Origin: Acidobacteriota bacterium
GTDB taxonomy: Bacteria; Acidobacteriota; Vicinamibacteria; Vicinamibacterales; UBA8438
Length of the DNA: 64,000 bases
Assembly (NCBI GenBank): GCA_009838525.1
Contig: VXRJ01000018.1
Location: forward strand, 1 to 64,000
Direction of reading: 5' to 3'
Shown: positions 33,547 through 42,567 of the stretch, one piece after another
Layout of the letters: each line of letters opens with the position of its first letter
Numbering within the stretch: position 1 is the stretch's first letter
Position numbers and translations under genes: made by a program
Notes under the pieces: model-generated
Database searches by the model: none
What the model was told of the DNA's origin: nothing
The model's input: only the letters and a program-made list of their open reading frames with translations

Positions 33547-36492
33547 TCAACGGGCGTGGGGCTCCACGAGCTCGAGGCCCAGCGTCCGGCCCTTGTCGAC
33601 GGCCGGCACGCCCTTCTCCATCCACGCCGGGGCGGGGGCGCCCTGCAGGTAGTGGTCGAAGAACTGCTGCATGCGGACGGCCCAGTCCTTGCGGTTGGCG
33701 TCGCCGCTGAGGCCGTGGCCCTCGCCGTTGTAGTTGAGCATCCACACCGGCTGTTGCAGGCGGCGGAGAGCGACGAACAGCTCGATGCCCTGGTACCACG
33801 GCACGGCGCCGTCGTCGTCGTTGTGCATCATGAGGAGCGGCGTGCGGATCTTGTCGGCGTAGAAGAGGGGCGAATTGTGCAGGTAGGTGTCGGTCGCCTC
33901 CCAGAGCGAGGCGCCGATGCGGCTCTGCGTCCGCTCGTACTGGAACATCCGGCTCATGCCGGTCTGCCAGCGGATGCCGCCGTAGGCGCTGGTCATGTTG
34001 GCGACGGGCGCGCCCGCCTCGGCCGCCGCGAAGAGGTTGGTTTTCGTGAGCATGTAGGCGATCTGGTAGCCGCCCCAGGAGTGGCCCTGGACGCCGATCC
34101 GGTCCCGCGCCACGAATCCCTGATCGACGAGGCTGAGCACGCCGGGGACGACCGCGTCGAGGGCGCTCTCGCCGGGGTAGCCAAGCTCGTAGGGGATGTC
34201 GGGGATGAAGACGACATAGCCGCGGCTGACGTAGAAGGGGACGGCGACGGATGAACCGCCGGGCCGGGGCGTTCGCCAGGTGTAGACCCCGTCCGACATC
34301 CGCTCGTAGAAGTAGACGAGCAGGGGATACTGGGTCGCGGGATCAAAGCCGTCGGGCGTGAACAGCATGCCCTGCAGCTCGTCACCGTCGTTGGACGTCC
34401 ACTCGACGATCTCCGCTGAGCCCCACCGGTAGTCGGCCTGCTGCGGATTGGCGTCCGACATCCGCTGCATGTCGGTGATGGCTCCGCCGGACACCCAGAG
34501 GTCGGGGAACTCGCGGAAGTCCTCGCGAGTGACGAGCCAGCGGTCCGCCTTCTTCGCCTTGCCGCGCAGGCGGAAGCTCTTGTCCGCCATGACGATTTGC
34601 GCCGGCGGCGCCTCCCGGTCGGTGCGGCCGCGATAGAAGCCGCCCTGCTTCTCCGTGTCGTGGAACGCCTGCCAGAGGGCTTCCCCTTCCGGGATGTGGT
34701 CCAGCTCGGGGTCGGTCCGCGCGTAACGGAACCGGATCTCCGCCGCCCGGCCCGCACCGGCGGTGAGATTGACGGTGCGGCCGGTCTCCGGCTCGAAGCG
34801 CCAGACGTCGAATCGGTCATAGAAGAGGAAGGCGCCGTCGTCCGCGGTCCAGCCGGCCGAGCCGTAGGGAGGCGGATCTTGGGGGCGGTCGTCCAGCTCG
34901 TTCCAGACGGGGTGCGGAACCGCCGCGTTGGCGGTCAGCGGCTCGCCGCTGCCGCTGCCACCGTCCAGGCGGGCCACCTTCCAGTGGCGCTCGGCGCCGT
35001 CCCACCACGCCGCGTGCGTTCCGGCTGGCGAAATGGCGGCGCGGGCGAAGACGCCCGTTTTCTCGGCGATGCGTCGCTGCTCTCCGCTGGCCAGGTCGAT
35101 GGCGTAAAGGTCGTTGTAGCGCCCGTCCCAGGAGAGGAGCTGCCGGTAGGGCAGGTCGGTGACGCCCAGGGCCTGCGGCGCGTCGCGTTCGGCGGCGAAC
35201 CGGACGTTGGGGACGTCGAGCGTGCCGAGCTGCACCACCGCGCCGCCGTCCAGGTGGACCGCCGCCGCGTAGGTGCGCTCCCGTTCGTCGTCGGCCTGCA
35301 CGAGCTGCATCGGTTGCAGGTAGGGGTCCTTCCAGTTCCAGACGTCCAGACGCACCTTGTCCTCGTCCAGCGTGTCGTCTTCGGGTTCCGGGGTCGGGCG
35401 CGGCGCGGTTCCGAAGAGGAGCAGGCCGCCCCCCTCCGAGAAGCGGACGTCGCCGTGCTCGCTGACCCACCAGTCGTCGGGGAGGCCGGGCGTGCCGGAG
35501 TCGGCGAGCGGCGCGGCCTCCCAGCCCGGCGCCGCCGCGCGATACAGGGTGAAGTCGGGCTGATCGGCGTCGACGTCGTCACGGTCCGTGAGGAAGGCGA
35601 CCTGTGCGCCGTCCTTCGACAGGGCGAGCCGTTCGTAGTGCCCTTCACCTTCGAGCGCCGCGCGCGGGGTCGCATCGTCGAGCGGGACGACGTAGGCCCC
35701 GTCGCCGGAGCCGTCCGCCGTGGAGGTGGTGAAGGCGAAGACGGCGGCCTCCTCGGCGAAACGGTAGTCGGCCACGAGTTCGTGGCGTGTCTCGTCGCCT
35801 GTCGCCAGGTTCAGGAGGACCAGGGTGGAGCCGTCCTCCTTCGCGTCGTCGTCGGCGTCGCTGTCGTCGTCGGAACCCTCGGCGCCAGTTTCGATCTCGG
35901 GGGCTGGCGCAGCGGACGGCGCAGGCTCCTCGGCGGCGGCCGGTTCCCCGGCGCTGGGCGCCTCCGACTCCGCCGAGTCGGCGTCGTCCTCTGGCAAATA
36001 GGCGACCCAGCTTCCTTCCGCCGCGACCCTGTAGCTCTCTACCGGACCGAGGTCACGGACTCCTGTTTCCTGGGGCTCGGCTCCGGCAAACACCGCCGCG
36101 ATGTCCGCCACCGCGAGGGCATCCTTCGGCAGGTCGTCGCCCTCCATGCCTTCCCGCTTGAGCGCGTCGACCTCAGCCTCAGGCGCCGGGACGGCGTAGA
36201 CGAGGTAACGCGAGTCCGACGTGAAGGTCGGCTCCGTTCCGCGCACCGTCAGCGCCGGTCCGCCCCCGGTCGTCGCTTTCAGCGTGAGCTCGGGGTCGCC
36301 CTCCAGGGGCGTAAGGACGAACGCGAGCCATTCGCCGTCGGGCGACAGCGACGGGTCGTTGATCGTCTTCCACTGGAGCACGTCCTGATGATCGAGCGCA
36401 GGCTGCTGCGCGCCGGCGGGCACGGCCGCTCCCAGCAGCAGGGCCAGTGTGATGGTGGAAACAACGGTGGTGCGTGCGCCTGGGTATCTCAT
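33547..36492 (-). CDS. Secreted S9-family (prolyl oligopeptidase/DPP-like) peptidase
   Basis: 981 residues. Signal peptide to AVPAGAQQ. The N-terminal part is a beta-propeller of WD40-like PD40 repeats (NDPSLSPDGEWLAF) with a long acidic Ala/Glu/Asp insert at about 165-215. The C-terminal hydrolase has nucleophile GHSWGGYQ (Ser about 805), Asp in HNDDDGAVPW (about 892) and His in GEGHGLS (about 926). It cleaves peptides outside the cytoplasm. It shares the region 36493-36629 with the divergent padR gene. Confidence 0.92.
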   Translation of the reverse strand: MRYPGARTTVVSTITLALLLGAAVPAGAQQPALDHQDVLQWKTINDPSLSPDGEWLAFVLTPLEGDPELTLKATTGGGPALTVRGTEPTFTSDSRYLVYAVPAPEAEVDALKREGMEGDDLPKDALAVADIAAVFAGAEPQETGVRDLGPVESYRVAAEGSWVAYLPEDDADSAESEAPSAGEPAAAEEPAPSAAPAPEIETGAEGSDDDSDADDDAKEDGSTLVLLNLATGDETRHELVADYRFAEEAAVFAFTTSTADGSGDGAYVVPLDDATPRAALEGEGHYERLALSKDGAQVAFLTDRDDVDADQPDFTLYRAAAPGWEAAPLADSGTPGLPDDWWVSEHGDVRFSEGGGLLLFGTAPRPTPEPEDDTLDEDKVRLDVWNWKDPYLQPMQLVQADDERERTYAAAVHLDGGAVVQLGTLDVPNVRFAAERDAPQALGVTDLPYRQLLSWDGRYNDLYAIDLASGEQRRIAEKTGVFARAAISPAGTHAAWWDGAERHWKVARLDGGSGSGEPLTANAAVPHPVWNELDDRPQDPPPYGSAGWTADDGAFLFYDRFDVWRFEPETGRTVNLTAGAGRAAEIRFRYARTDPELDHIPEGEALWQAFHDTEKQGGFYRGRTDREAPPAQIVMADKSFRLRGKAKKADRWLVTREDFREFPDLWVSGGAITDMQRMSDANPQQADYRWGSAEIVEWTSNDGDELQGMLFTPDGFDPATQYPLLVYFYERMSDGVYTWRTPRPGGSSVAVPFYVSRGYVVFIPDIPYELGYPGESALDAVVPGVLSLVDQGFVARDRIGVQGHSWGGYQIAYMLTKTNLFAAAEAGAPVANMTSAYGGIRWQTGMSRMFQYERTQSRIGASLWEATDTYLHNSPLFYADKIRTPLLMMHNDDDGAVPWYQGIELFVALRRLQQPVWMLNYNGEGHGLSGDANRKDWAVRMQQFFDHYLQGAPAPAWMEKGVPAVDKGRTLGLELVEPHAR

Positions 36493-36590
36493 CGCTTCGT
36501 CTCCCCGGCGTACCCCGCCGGTCAGCGGCGCCCCTGCGCGAGGCGCCGCCGTCAGTTTCGAGTGCTTCGATAGTAACGGGTGACTTGGGG

Positions 36591-36619
36591 TTGATCGCGA
36601 GGAGCTATTAATATATATT
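36591..36619 (+). promoter_or_regulatory. Promoter of padR in an AT-rich patch
   Basis: TTGATC (36591-36596), 17 nt, then TATATT (36614-36619). The predicted start is 36626, 4 nt before the ATG. The patch TATTAATATATATTTTG stands out from the GC-rich surroundings and may also be the PadR operator. Confidence 0.5.
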
Positions 36620-36629
36620 TTGTGAAGAA

Positions 36630-36962
36630 ATGGCCCGAAGCCTTCTGACCGACTTCGAGCTGATGATCCTCCTGGCGACCCTCAGGGTCGGCGAGGGAGC
36701 CTATGGGGTGGCGATTGCCCGCGAGATCGAGCGGACGGGCGGCCGCCGCGTCGTGCTGGGGGCGGTTTACACGGCCCTCGACCGGCTGGAGCGGAACGGC
36801 CTGGTGACGTCCACGGTGGGCGAGCCGACGGCGGAACGGGGAGGTCGCGCCAAGCGCATCTTCGAAGTGACGCCGGTCGGCGTGCGAGCCGTCAGGAGCA
36901 CGCAAAATGCTCTGGTCTCGTTGTGGACGGGGCTGCCGGAGCTGAAGGGAGCGCCATCATGA
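36630..36962 (+). CDS. PadR-family transcriptional regulator
   Basis: 110 residues with the PadR winged helix: LTDFELMILLATLRVGEGAY, GVAIAREIERTGGRRVVLGA, VYTALDRLERNGLV and GRAKRIFEVTPVG. These repressors often control genes beside them. It is coupled to a small membrane protein by an ATGA overlap. In Acidobacteriota such PadR genes commonly precede large ABC permeases, but none is present here. Confidence 0.93.
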   Translation: MARSLLTDFELMILLATLRVGEGAYGVAIAREIERTGGRRVVLGAVYTALDRLERNGLVTSTVGEPTAERGGRAKRIFEVTPVGVRAVRSTQNALVSLWTGLPELKGAPS

Positions 36963-37246
36963 TGACTTCGCGTTCAACGAAGACCAGAACAGCGCGGTCC
37001 GAACCTCCGCGGATAGATCCAGGCGTCGGCCGCAGCTTGAGCGGCGGACCCGTTCCCGGCGTCGGAGGGCTGACTACGCTGGCGCTCGTCTTTCACGTGG
37101 CGGTGGTGAGTCCGCAGTTCCTGTGGCTGCCGGTCGCTGGTCTGGCTGCGGGGAGTTTCCTGAGCGTCGCGCTCGTCGTGCGTCATCGGCGGCAGCCGTA
37201 TCCGACGACGGGCCGCCCCTCGCTTGGCCTGTCTACGTCGCGCTGA
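36959..37246 (+). CDS. Small membrane protein coupled to PadR
   Basis: 95 residues from the ATG at 36959, overlapping the padR stop. The first 40 residues are polar. Two hydrophobic stretches follow (TTLALVFHVAVV and FLWLPVAGLAAGSFLSVALV) before a basic end (RHRRQPY). No family recognised. Tight coupling suggests it acts with or is controlled by PadR. Its end runs to within 15 nt of the next start. Confidence 0.6.
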   Translation: MMTSRSTKTRTARSEPPRIDPGVGRSLSGGPVPGVGGLTTLALVFHVAVVSPQFLWLPVAGLAAGSFLSVALVVRHRRQPYPTTGRPSLGLSTSR

Positions 37247-37260
37247 TCGCGGAGACCTCC

Positions 37261-38217
37261 GTGCGTCGCGCCACGGCACTTGTCATCCTGGTTGCGGTTT
37301 CGTCCGGCCTCTGGGCCCAGGAAGGCGCGCCCGCTCGCCCGGCAGCGCCACTGGAACCGATGGCGGCGCTCCTTGACGCGTTCGAGTCGTACGACGTCGT
37401 CGCCCTCAGTGATCCCCACGGGAACCAGCAGGTGCACGCCTTTCATCTCTCGCTGATTCGCGATCCCCGGTTGGCGCGGGCGGTGGACGACATCGTCTTC
37501 GAGACGGGGAATGCGCTGTATCAGGAGGTCGTCGATCGCTACGTGAACGGCGCGGACGTCCCTATCGACGAACTGCGCCTCGTCTGGCAAAACACGACCC
37601 AGCGTCGGGTGGGGGAGCCTCCGGTCGAACGGCCACTGGTGGCAGCGTTCTTTCGCAACGTCCGCGAGGTCAATCTCTCCCGGTCGCCCGGGCAGCGGCT
37701 TCGGATCTTGCTTGGAGATCCACCCATCAACTGGGCCGAGATCGAGACACAGTCGGACGTGCAGCCATGGCTCTACCTTCGGGACACGCATCCCGCTGAG
37801 CTCATTCAGCGCGAGGTGCTCGACAAGGGGCGGCGCGCCTTCGTCATCTATGGCGGCATGCATCTTCAGCGTCAGAACCTGTTCAGCAACTACGAGCTCG
37901 TGGACGACCGGCGCGTCCACACGCTGGTCCAGCAGCTCGAGGGCGCCGGAACTCCCGTGTTCACGGTCTGGGTGAACGCGAGCACGGATCTGGAGGCATT
38001 GCAGGCCGACATCAGCACGTGGCCGGCACCGAGCCTGGCCCACGTGCGCGGCACGCTGCTCGGCGCAGCCGACTTCGAGACTTTCTATCCGTTTGACGTT
38101 CCGCGGGCCAGGTTGGTGGAGGGTGCTCTGGTTCCTATTGCCCGCGAGGAATGGCGCACGTTGCCTATGGAGGAGCAGTTCGACGCCGTCCTGCACCTGG
38201 GTTCTCCCGCCCGTTAG
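37261..38217 (+). CDS. Secreted protein resembling ChaN/erythromycin-esterase-like folds
   Basis: 318 residues from the GTG at 37261, chosen because it begins a clean signal peptide (RRATALVILVAVSSGLWAQ) and has GGAG about 7 nt upstream. The mature part begins ALLDAFESYDVVALSDPHGN, followed by DDIVFETGNALYQEVVDRYV, LRILLGDPPINW and RAFVIYGGMHLQ. The D-P-H-G, E-T-G-N and G-G-M-H-L spacing recalls ChaN/EreA-type proteins, but I cannot place it firmly. Probably periplasmic, function unknown. Confidence 0.65.
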   Translation: MRRATALVILVAVSSGLWAQEGAPARPAAPLEPMAALLDAFESYDVVALSDPHGNQQVHAFHLSLIRDPRLARAVDDIVFETGNALYQEVVDRYVNGADVPIDELRLVWQNTTQRRVGEPPVERPLVAAFFRNVREVNLSRSPGQRLRILLGDPPINWAEIETQSDVQPWLYLRDTHPAELIQREVLDKGRRAFVIYGGMHLQRQNLFSNYELVDDRRVHTLVQQLEGAGTPVFTVWVNASTDLEALQADISTWPAPSLAHVRGTLLGAADFETFYPFDVPRARLVEGALVPIAREEWRTLPMEEQFDAVLHLGSPAR

Positions 38218-38291
38218 GCATCGCGACGCGATCCTTAGTCGCGGGCGGCGGCGTCGGAATCGACTTCCGCGGTCCAAAACCGGCAGACTGT

Positions 38292-39458
38292 ATGGCCATG
38301 ACCGCGAGCGAACCGAAGTTGGACATCACACTTGGAGTCGAGGAGGAGTTCTTCCTCGTCAACCCCGAAACCCGCAATCTGGAGTCCGATCCGGACCCAC
38401 GCATCTTCGAGGCATGCGAGCGCAACCGCGGCCCGCACACGGTTTCGCACGAGGTGCTGCGGACGCAGATCGAGACCAGCACCAAGGTGTGCCACTCGGT
38501 CGCGGAGGCGTGCGGAGCGGTGCGGGAGACCCGCCGCTTCGTGATCGAGGCCGCCGCGCAGTACGGCCTGGCGGTGCTGGCTGCGTCCACCCACCCGTTT
38601 GCCGAATGGAAGGCCCAGTTGATCACGCCGCGTGAACGCTACGAGCGATTCGCCGTCACCTTCCAGGAAAGCGTGCGGCGGCAGATCGTCGGCGGCATGC
38701 ATATCCACGCCGGCTTCGGGGACCCCGACTCGCGGGTCCGGGTCATGACGGCGATGCGGCAATACCTGCCCCTGTTCCATGCGCTGTCGACGTCGTCGCC
38801 GTTCCATGGAGGGCGCGAGACGGGCTTCAAGTCCCACCGGTTGAGCATCATGGGGGTGCTGCCCCGCACCAGCCTGCCGCGCCCGCTGAATTCGTGGACC
38901 GAGTATGAGGATCTACTGGCTGCCTACCAGCGCATGAAGTTCATCCGGAGCGGCAGCGAACTGTGGTGGGACATCCGCCCGTCCCAGCACTTTCCGACAG
39001 TGGAGATACGGATCTGCGACATTTGCCCGCGTCTTGACGACATGGGGGGTATCGTGGCGCTCTATGCCGCGCTGATTCGGCGCCTGTTGCGCCTCGACAG
39101 TGCGGGGCAACTGCCAGAGGATCCACCGACCGAGATCATCGCCGAGAATCGCTGGCTCGCCCAGCGCTACGGCGTGCTGGCGTTCCTCGGTGACGTGTAC
39201 GGCGGCGAAGGCAAGGTGGACATCGAAGACTATGCCGCGCGGCTGGTAGAGGAAGTGGCGCAGGATGCCCGCGAGCTCGGCTGCGAGCAGGAGCTTCACC
39301 ACGTGCTCAACGTCATTCGGGACGGCAGCAGCGCCGACCGGCAGCTCGACCTTTTTCGGCTCCGCCGGCTGGAGGGCGACACCGAGGAGGAAGCGCTGCG
39401 CGCGGTGGTCGATCTGGTGATTGCCGAGACTCGCGAGGGCGTCGACGCCGAGACCTAG
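38292..39458 (+). CDS. YbdK-type glutamate-cysteine ligase-like carboxylate-amine ligase
   Basis: 388 residues from the ATG at 38292; a second ATG is 6 nt later, and neither has a strong ribosome-binding site. GCS2 family: ITLGVEEEFFLVNPETRNLE, GGMHIHAGFGD, FKSHRLSIMG, and WWDIRPSQHFPTVEIRICDI. Family members join glutamate or a similar acid to an amine or amino acid using ATP. YbdK has only weak gamma-glutamylcysteine activity, so the true product is open. Cytoplasmic. Confidence 0.88.
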   Translation: MAMTASEPKLDITLGVEEEFFLVNPETRNLESDPDPRIFEACERNRGPHTVSHEVLRTQIETSTKVCHSVAEACGAVRETRRFVIEAAAQYGLAVLAASTHPFAEWKAQLITPRERYERFAVTFQESVRRQIVGGMHIHAGFGDPDSRVRVMTAMRQYLPLFHALSTSSPFHGGRETGFKSHRLSIMGVLPRTSLPRPLNSWTEYEDLLAAYQRMKFIRSGSELWWDIRPSQHFPTVEIRICDICPRLDDMGGIVALYAALIRRLLRLDSAGQLPEDPPTEIIAENRWLAQRYGVLAFLGDVYGGEGKVDIEDYAARLVEEVAQDARELGCEQELHHVLNVIRDGSSADRQLDLFRLRRLEGDTEEEALRAVVDLVIAETREGVDAET

Positions 39459-39473
39459 CGCTGGCGGCCGCAC

Positions 39474-40427
39474 TCACGCGGCCGGGCCGGACTTCAGCCA
39501 GCGCCGCACCACGCGGGTCCACCACATGAAGGCGCCGGTGACGAACAGCGCGGGCGGGACCAGCCCGACGAGGGCCCAGATCGCCTTGGTGGTCTCGCCG
39601 CAGACGGATCCGCAGCCGGGGATGCCACGGCCGCCGAGCCGGCCGAAGTGCAGGTAGGCGAGCCAGTACATCACGCGGTCGCCGACGCGCTCCACGGGGT
39701 TCGACTCGTCGAACGGCTCCAGGTAGTCGACGACCGCGGCGAACAGGGCGGGGTACGACAGGTAGAGCCCCGTGATGGCCCAGAGGACCAGGAACGGCCA
39801 GCACCAGAAGCCGAACGCGCTGTGGAGGCTCCAGTTGAACCGTTTCCAGTCCGCCCGCCGGTCAACGGTCAGGCTGCGCCGCCAGCGCAGGATGCCGGGC
39901 CACCAGATCACGGCGCCGGTCAGCGCCAGCAGGAGGAGGAAGACCGCTCCGATGCCGTTCACGCGCCGGCCCGTCTGGCCGGCGAGGAGGTTGTCGTGGA
40001 GGTCGAGGGTCCAGGCCGAGATGCGGTAGCCGAGCGGGAGAGGGTCGCCGAGATCCTCGCCCGTGTAGGGGTCGAACAGCCGCCGTACCCGGTCGCCATC
40101 GCGCGTCAGGGTGATCTCGACCGCCTGGTCTTCGGTCCGGCCCGGCCGCAGCTCCTGCACGGCGTAACCGGGGTATGCCTCAACGGCCACGCGCTCCAGG
40201 CCGTCCTCGCCGAGCGGCGCCGCCGCACTCGGGTTGTCCACGATGACGGGTTCCGGCGAGAAGGCGCGGTACAGCTCGTTCCGGTAGACCAGCACGCTCC
40301 CGGTCACGCAGATCACGAAGATGTAGGCGCCGAGGCCGATGCCGGTCCACAGGTGGACCTGGAAGACGGCCTTGCGCAGCCAGACGCTCTGCGGCGCCTG
40401 CACCCAACGTGACCAGCTATTAGCCAT
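39474..40427 (-). CDS. PepSY-associated membrane protein
   Basis: 317 residues from the ATG at 40427. Four hydrophobic segments: WTGIGLGAYIFVICVTGSVL, GIGAVFLLLLALTGAVIWWP, FWCWPFLVLWAITGLYLSYP and IWALVGLVPPALFVTGAFMW. PepSY_TM signatures are WLRKAVFQVHLWTGIG and RFNWSLHSAFGFW, with histidines likely to bind haem or metal, and a periplasmic PepSY-like part between. Relatives act in ferric-siderophore reduction; no siderophore receptor is nearby. It is divergent from the cytochrome/propeller gene. Confidence 0.85.
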   Translation of the reverse strand: MANSWSRWVQAPQSVWLRKAVFQVHLWTGIGLGAYIFVICVTGSVLVYRNELYRAFSPEPVIVDNPSAAAPLGEDGLERVAVEAYPGYAVQELRPGRTEDQAVEITLTRDGDRVRRLFDPYTGEDLGDPLPLGYRISAWTLDLHDNLLAGQTGRRVNGIGAVFLLLLALTGAVIWWPGILRWRRSLTVDRRADWKRFNWSLHSAFGFWCWPFLVLWAITGLYLSYPALFAAVVDYLEPFDESNPVERVGDRVMYWLAYLHFGRLGGRGIPGCGSVCGETTKAIWALVGLVPPALFVTGAFMWWTRVVRRWLKSGPAA

Positions 40428-40578
40428 GGAGCTTCGACCGCCTGTCTCGAAGGACCCGCGCCGGTCGCGCACCGAAACGCTGATAGATTACTGCGGGAAG
40501 CGTTACAGGCTTGACTTGCCCCGCGTCGGGGCGCATTCTCGTCACGGTACATTCCATCGTTCATCGAAGGAGCAGGTG

Positions 40579-42498
40579 ATGGTGCTTTCAAACGCGCGCG
40601 GTGCAAACCGAAATCGTGCCCGGCTGGTCGCCGTGGCGATGTCCGCGGCCGTCCTGATACTGACCGGGGTCAGCCTGCAGGCCGAGGTGCCGGGCACGGC
40701 GACGCTGACGGGGACGGTGACCGCGCCCCAGTCGTTCCAGGCGGCGCAGGTCTACATCCGGAACGTCGACCGGGGCATCGTGTACATGGTCTACACGAAC
40801 GGCGGCAACTACCGCGCTGTCGCCCTGTTCCCCGGCACCTACGAGGTGAGCGCGAGCACGAAGCACCTGGAGTCGGGCACCCAGACCGTGACGCTGGGGG
40901 CGGGCGACGCGGGAGAGGTCGATCTCGCGATGAGCGCGCTCGCGGGCGATGCGCCGCAGCTCGTCATCCCGGCCGGGCGGACCGCGATGGAGAGCGGCAA
41001 CGCCGGGCCGTTCGAGTACGCGAGCTACGACGAGATCTATCCGCCGGGGCCGGGCAAGGAAGTCGCCGAACAGGTCTGCATGGCGTGCCACGGCGAGAAT
41101 TTCTTCCCGACGCGGCCGGGTACCGAGCGGCAGTGGATGGCGTGGATCGACCACATGGTCGGCAGCACGCTCGGCGAGCAGGACCCGACCCGCTACGGCC
41201 AGGGGCTGCTGTCGTTCCGGGCGTCGATGTTCCGCTTCGGGCGGCAGGACCGGGACGACCTGCTGGCATACGTCGTCAAGAACTTCGGGCCCGACAGCAA
41301 GCGCCGACGCGTGCGCATCGAGCAGCAGACGCCGATCGACGAGGAGGAGCTCGGCAAGGCGATGTACATCGAGTACTACCTCCCGCTGGACGGTCCCGGC
41401 GAGGGTGTGAACGATCCGCAGTGGGCTCGTGACGGGGTCCGGCGCTACGGCCAGGATCCGCGCTTCGACGCGGACGGCAACGTCTGGCTGGTCGACCGCG
41501 GCGTGCCGCACCGGCTGGTCAAGCTGGATCCGCGCACCGGCGAGCAGAAGGCGTATCTCTATCCCGATCCCCGGAACGGGAACCACGAGATCCTCATCGA
41601 TCCGGCCGGTCTGATCTGGCTGCCGGAGCATCGCGGCCGCACCGGCGACAAGGAAAAGCGGCTCCTCGGGTTCAATCCCGAGACGGAGAAATTCGAGTAC
41701 CAGATCCCGATGGACCCCGACAACGTGGTCCGCAACCCGACGAAGTTCCTGCAGTCGCTGGCGATGGACTCGAAGGGCAACATCTACATCGGCTGGATCA
41801 TGGGCGGCGCCCTCAGCAAGTGGGACCGGGCGACGGGCGAGGTGTCGGTGTTCCGCATCCCGACCCCGCACTCGATTCCCTACGGCGTGGTGGCGGACCG
41901 CAACGACAACATCTGGGTCGCCCTCTGGAGCGGCGGCAAGATCGTCAAGTTCGACACGTCCAACAACTCGTGGACGGAGTACACGGCGCCCACCTATCCG
42001 GGCCACACGCGGCGCCTGAACGTCGACTCCCAGAACAACATCTGGTGGGGCATCTACTCGGCCGGCAAGCGGCCCGGCAAGCTGGTCAAGCTGGATCAGT
42101 CGACGGGCAAGATGACCGAGTGGTCGATTCCCCAGCAGAACGCGGAGCCCTATGACGTCGCGGCCGACCCGGACGACAACATCTGGGCTCCTGACGTTGG
42201 CCAGCGGATGGACGGTGAGTCCGGCGCCACGCTCTGGAGATTCAATCCGCGCACCGAGGAGTTCACGTTCTATCCGAAGCCGCAGCGGCACGCCGACTCG
42301 CCCAAGATCCAGATCACGCGGGACGGCGCCGTCTGGTACTCACCGCGCGGCAGCCGCGAGGCGCCGGCCTTTGGCGTGCTGTATCCGGACATGGACAAGA
42401 TCGACAACCTGGGAGCGTTCTACCAGCACGGACCTCCGGGGTATCCGTTCCCGGTGCCGACGCCGTCGATTCCCGAGGCGACGACCGGAGGACAGTAA
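40579..42498 (+). CDS. Secreted cytochrome c/Vgb-like beta-propeller protein
   Basis: 639 residues from the ATG at 40579, with GAAGGAG 6 nt upstream. A signal peptide (to VSLQA) leads into a carboxypeptidase-regulatory-like beta domain (ATLTGTVTAPQSFQAAQVYI), then a haem c site CMACH (167-171). From about 270 it is a propeller like streptogramin lyase Vgb (FDADGNVWLVDRG, LRILIDPAGLIWLPEH-like blades, NDNIWVALW, NNIWWGIYS). It is followed 69 nt later by a quinoprotein dehydrogenase, so it may be its electron acceptor. True streptogramin lyase activity is not supported. Confidence 0.82.
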   Translation: MVLSNARGANRNRARLVAVAMSAAVLILTGVSLQAEVPGTATLTGTVTAPQSFQAAQVYIRNVDRGIVYMVYTNGGNYRAVALFPGTYEVSASTKHLESGTQTVTLGAGDAGEVDLAMSALAGDAPQLVIPAGRTAMESGNAGPFEYASYDEIYPPGPGKEVAEQVCMACHGENFFPTRPGTERQWMAWIDHMVGSTLGEQDPTRYGQGLLSFRASMFRFGRQDRDDLLAYVVKNFGPDSKRRRVRIEQQTPIDEEELGKAMYIEYYLPLDGPGEGVNDPQWARDGVRRYGQDPRFDADGNVWLVDRGVPHRLVKLDPRTGEQKAYLYPDPRNGNHEILIDPAGLIWLPEHRGRTGDKEKRLLGFNPETEKFEYQIPMDPDNVVRNPTKFLQSLAMDSKGNIYIGWIMGGALSKWDRATGEVSVFRIPTPHSIPYGVVADRNDNIWVALWSGGKIVKFDTSNNSWTEYTAPTYPGHTRRLNVDSQNNIWWGIYSAGKRPGKLVKLDQSTGKMTEWSIPQQNAEPYDVAADPDDNIWAPDVGQRMDGESGATLWRFNPRTEEFTFYPKPQRHADSPKIQITRDGAVWYSPRGSREAPAFGVLYPDMDKIDNLGAFYQHGPPGYPFPVPTPSIPEATTGGQ

Positions 42499-42567
42499 CT
42501 TCCACCTCGGCCTGCGGCCCCGCGTCGCAGGTCCGCGGCTGCGTGCCGCGGGGAACAGGAGCGTCGC

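Noticed and set aside
34597-36573. Plus-strand frame of 658 codons opposite the S9 peptidase
   Set aside because: No motif and biased composition; the peptidase on the other strand has a full catalytic triad.
40579-42498. Propeller protein considered as a streptogramin-resistance lyase
   Set aside because: Although Vgb-like blades are present, the haem site, extra domain and quinoprotein neighbour point to a redox role, and Vgb catalytic residues could not be confirmed.
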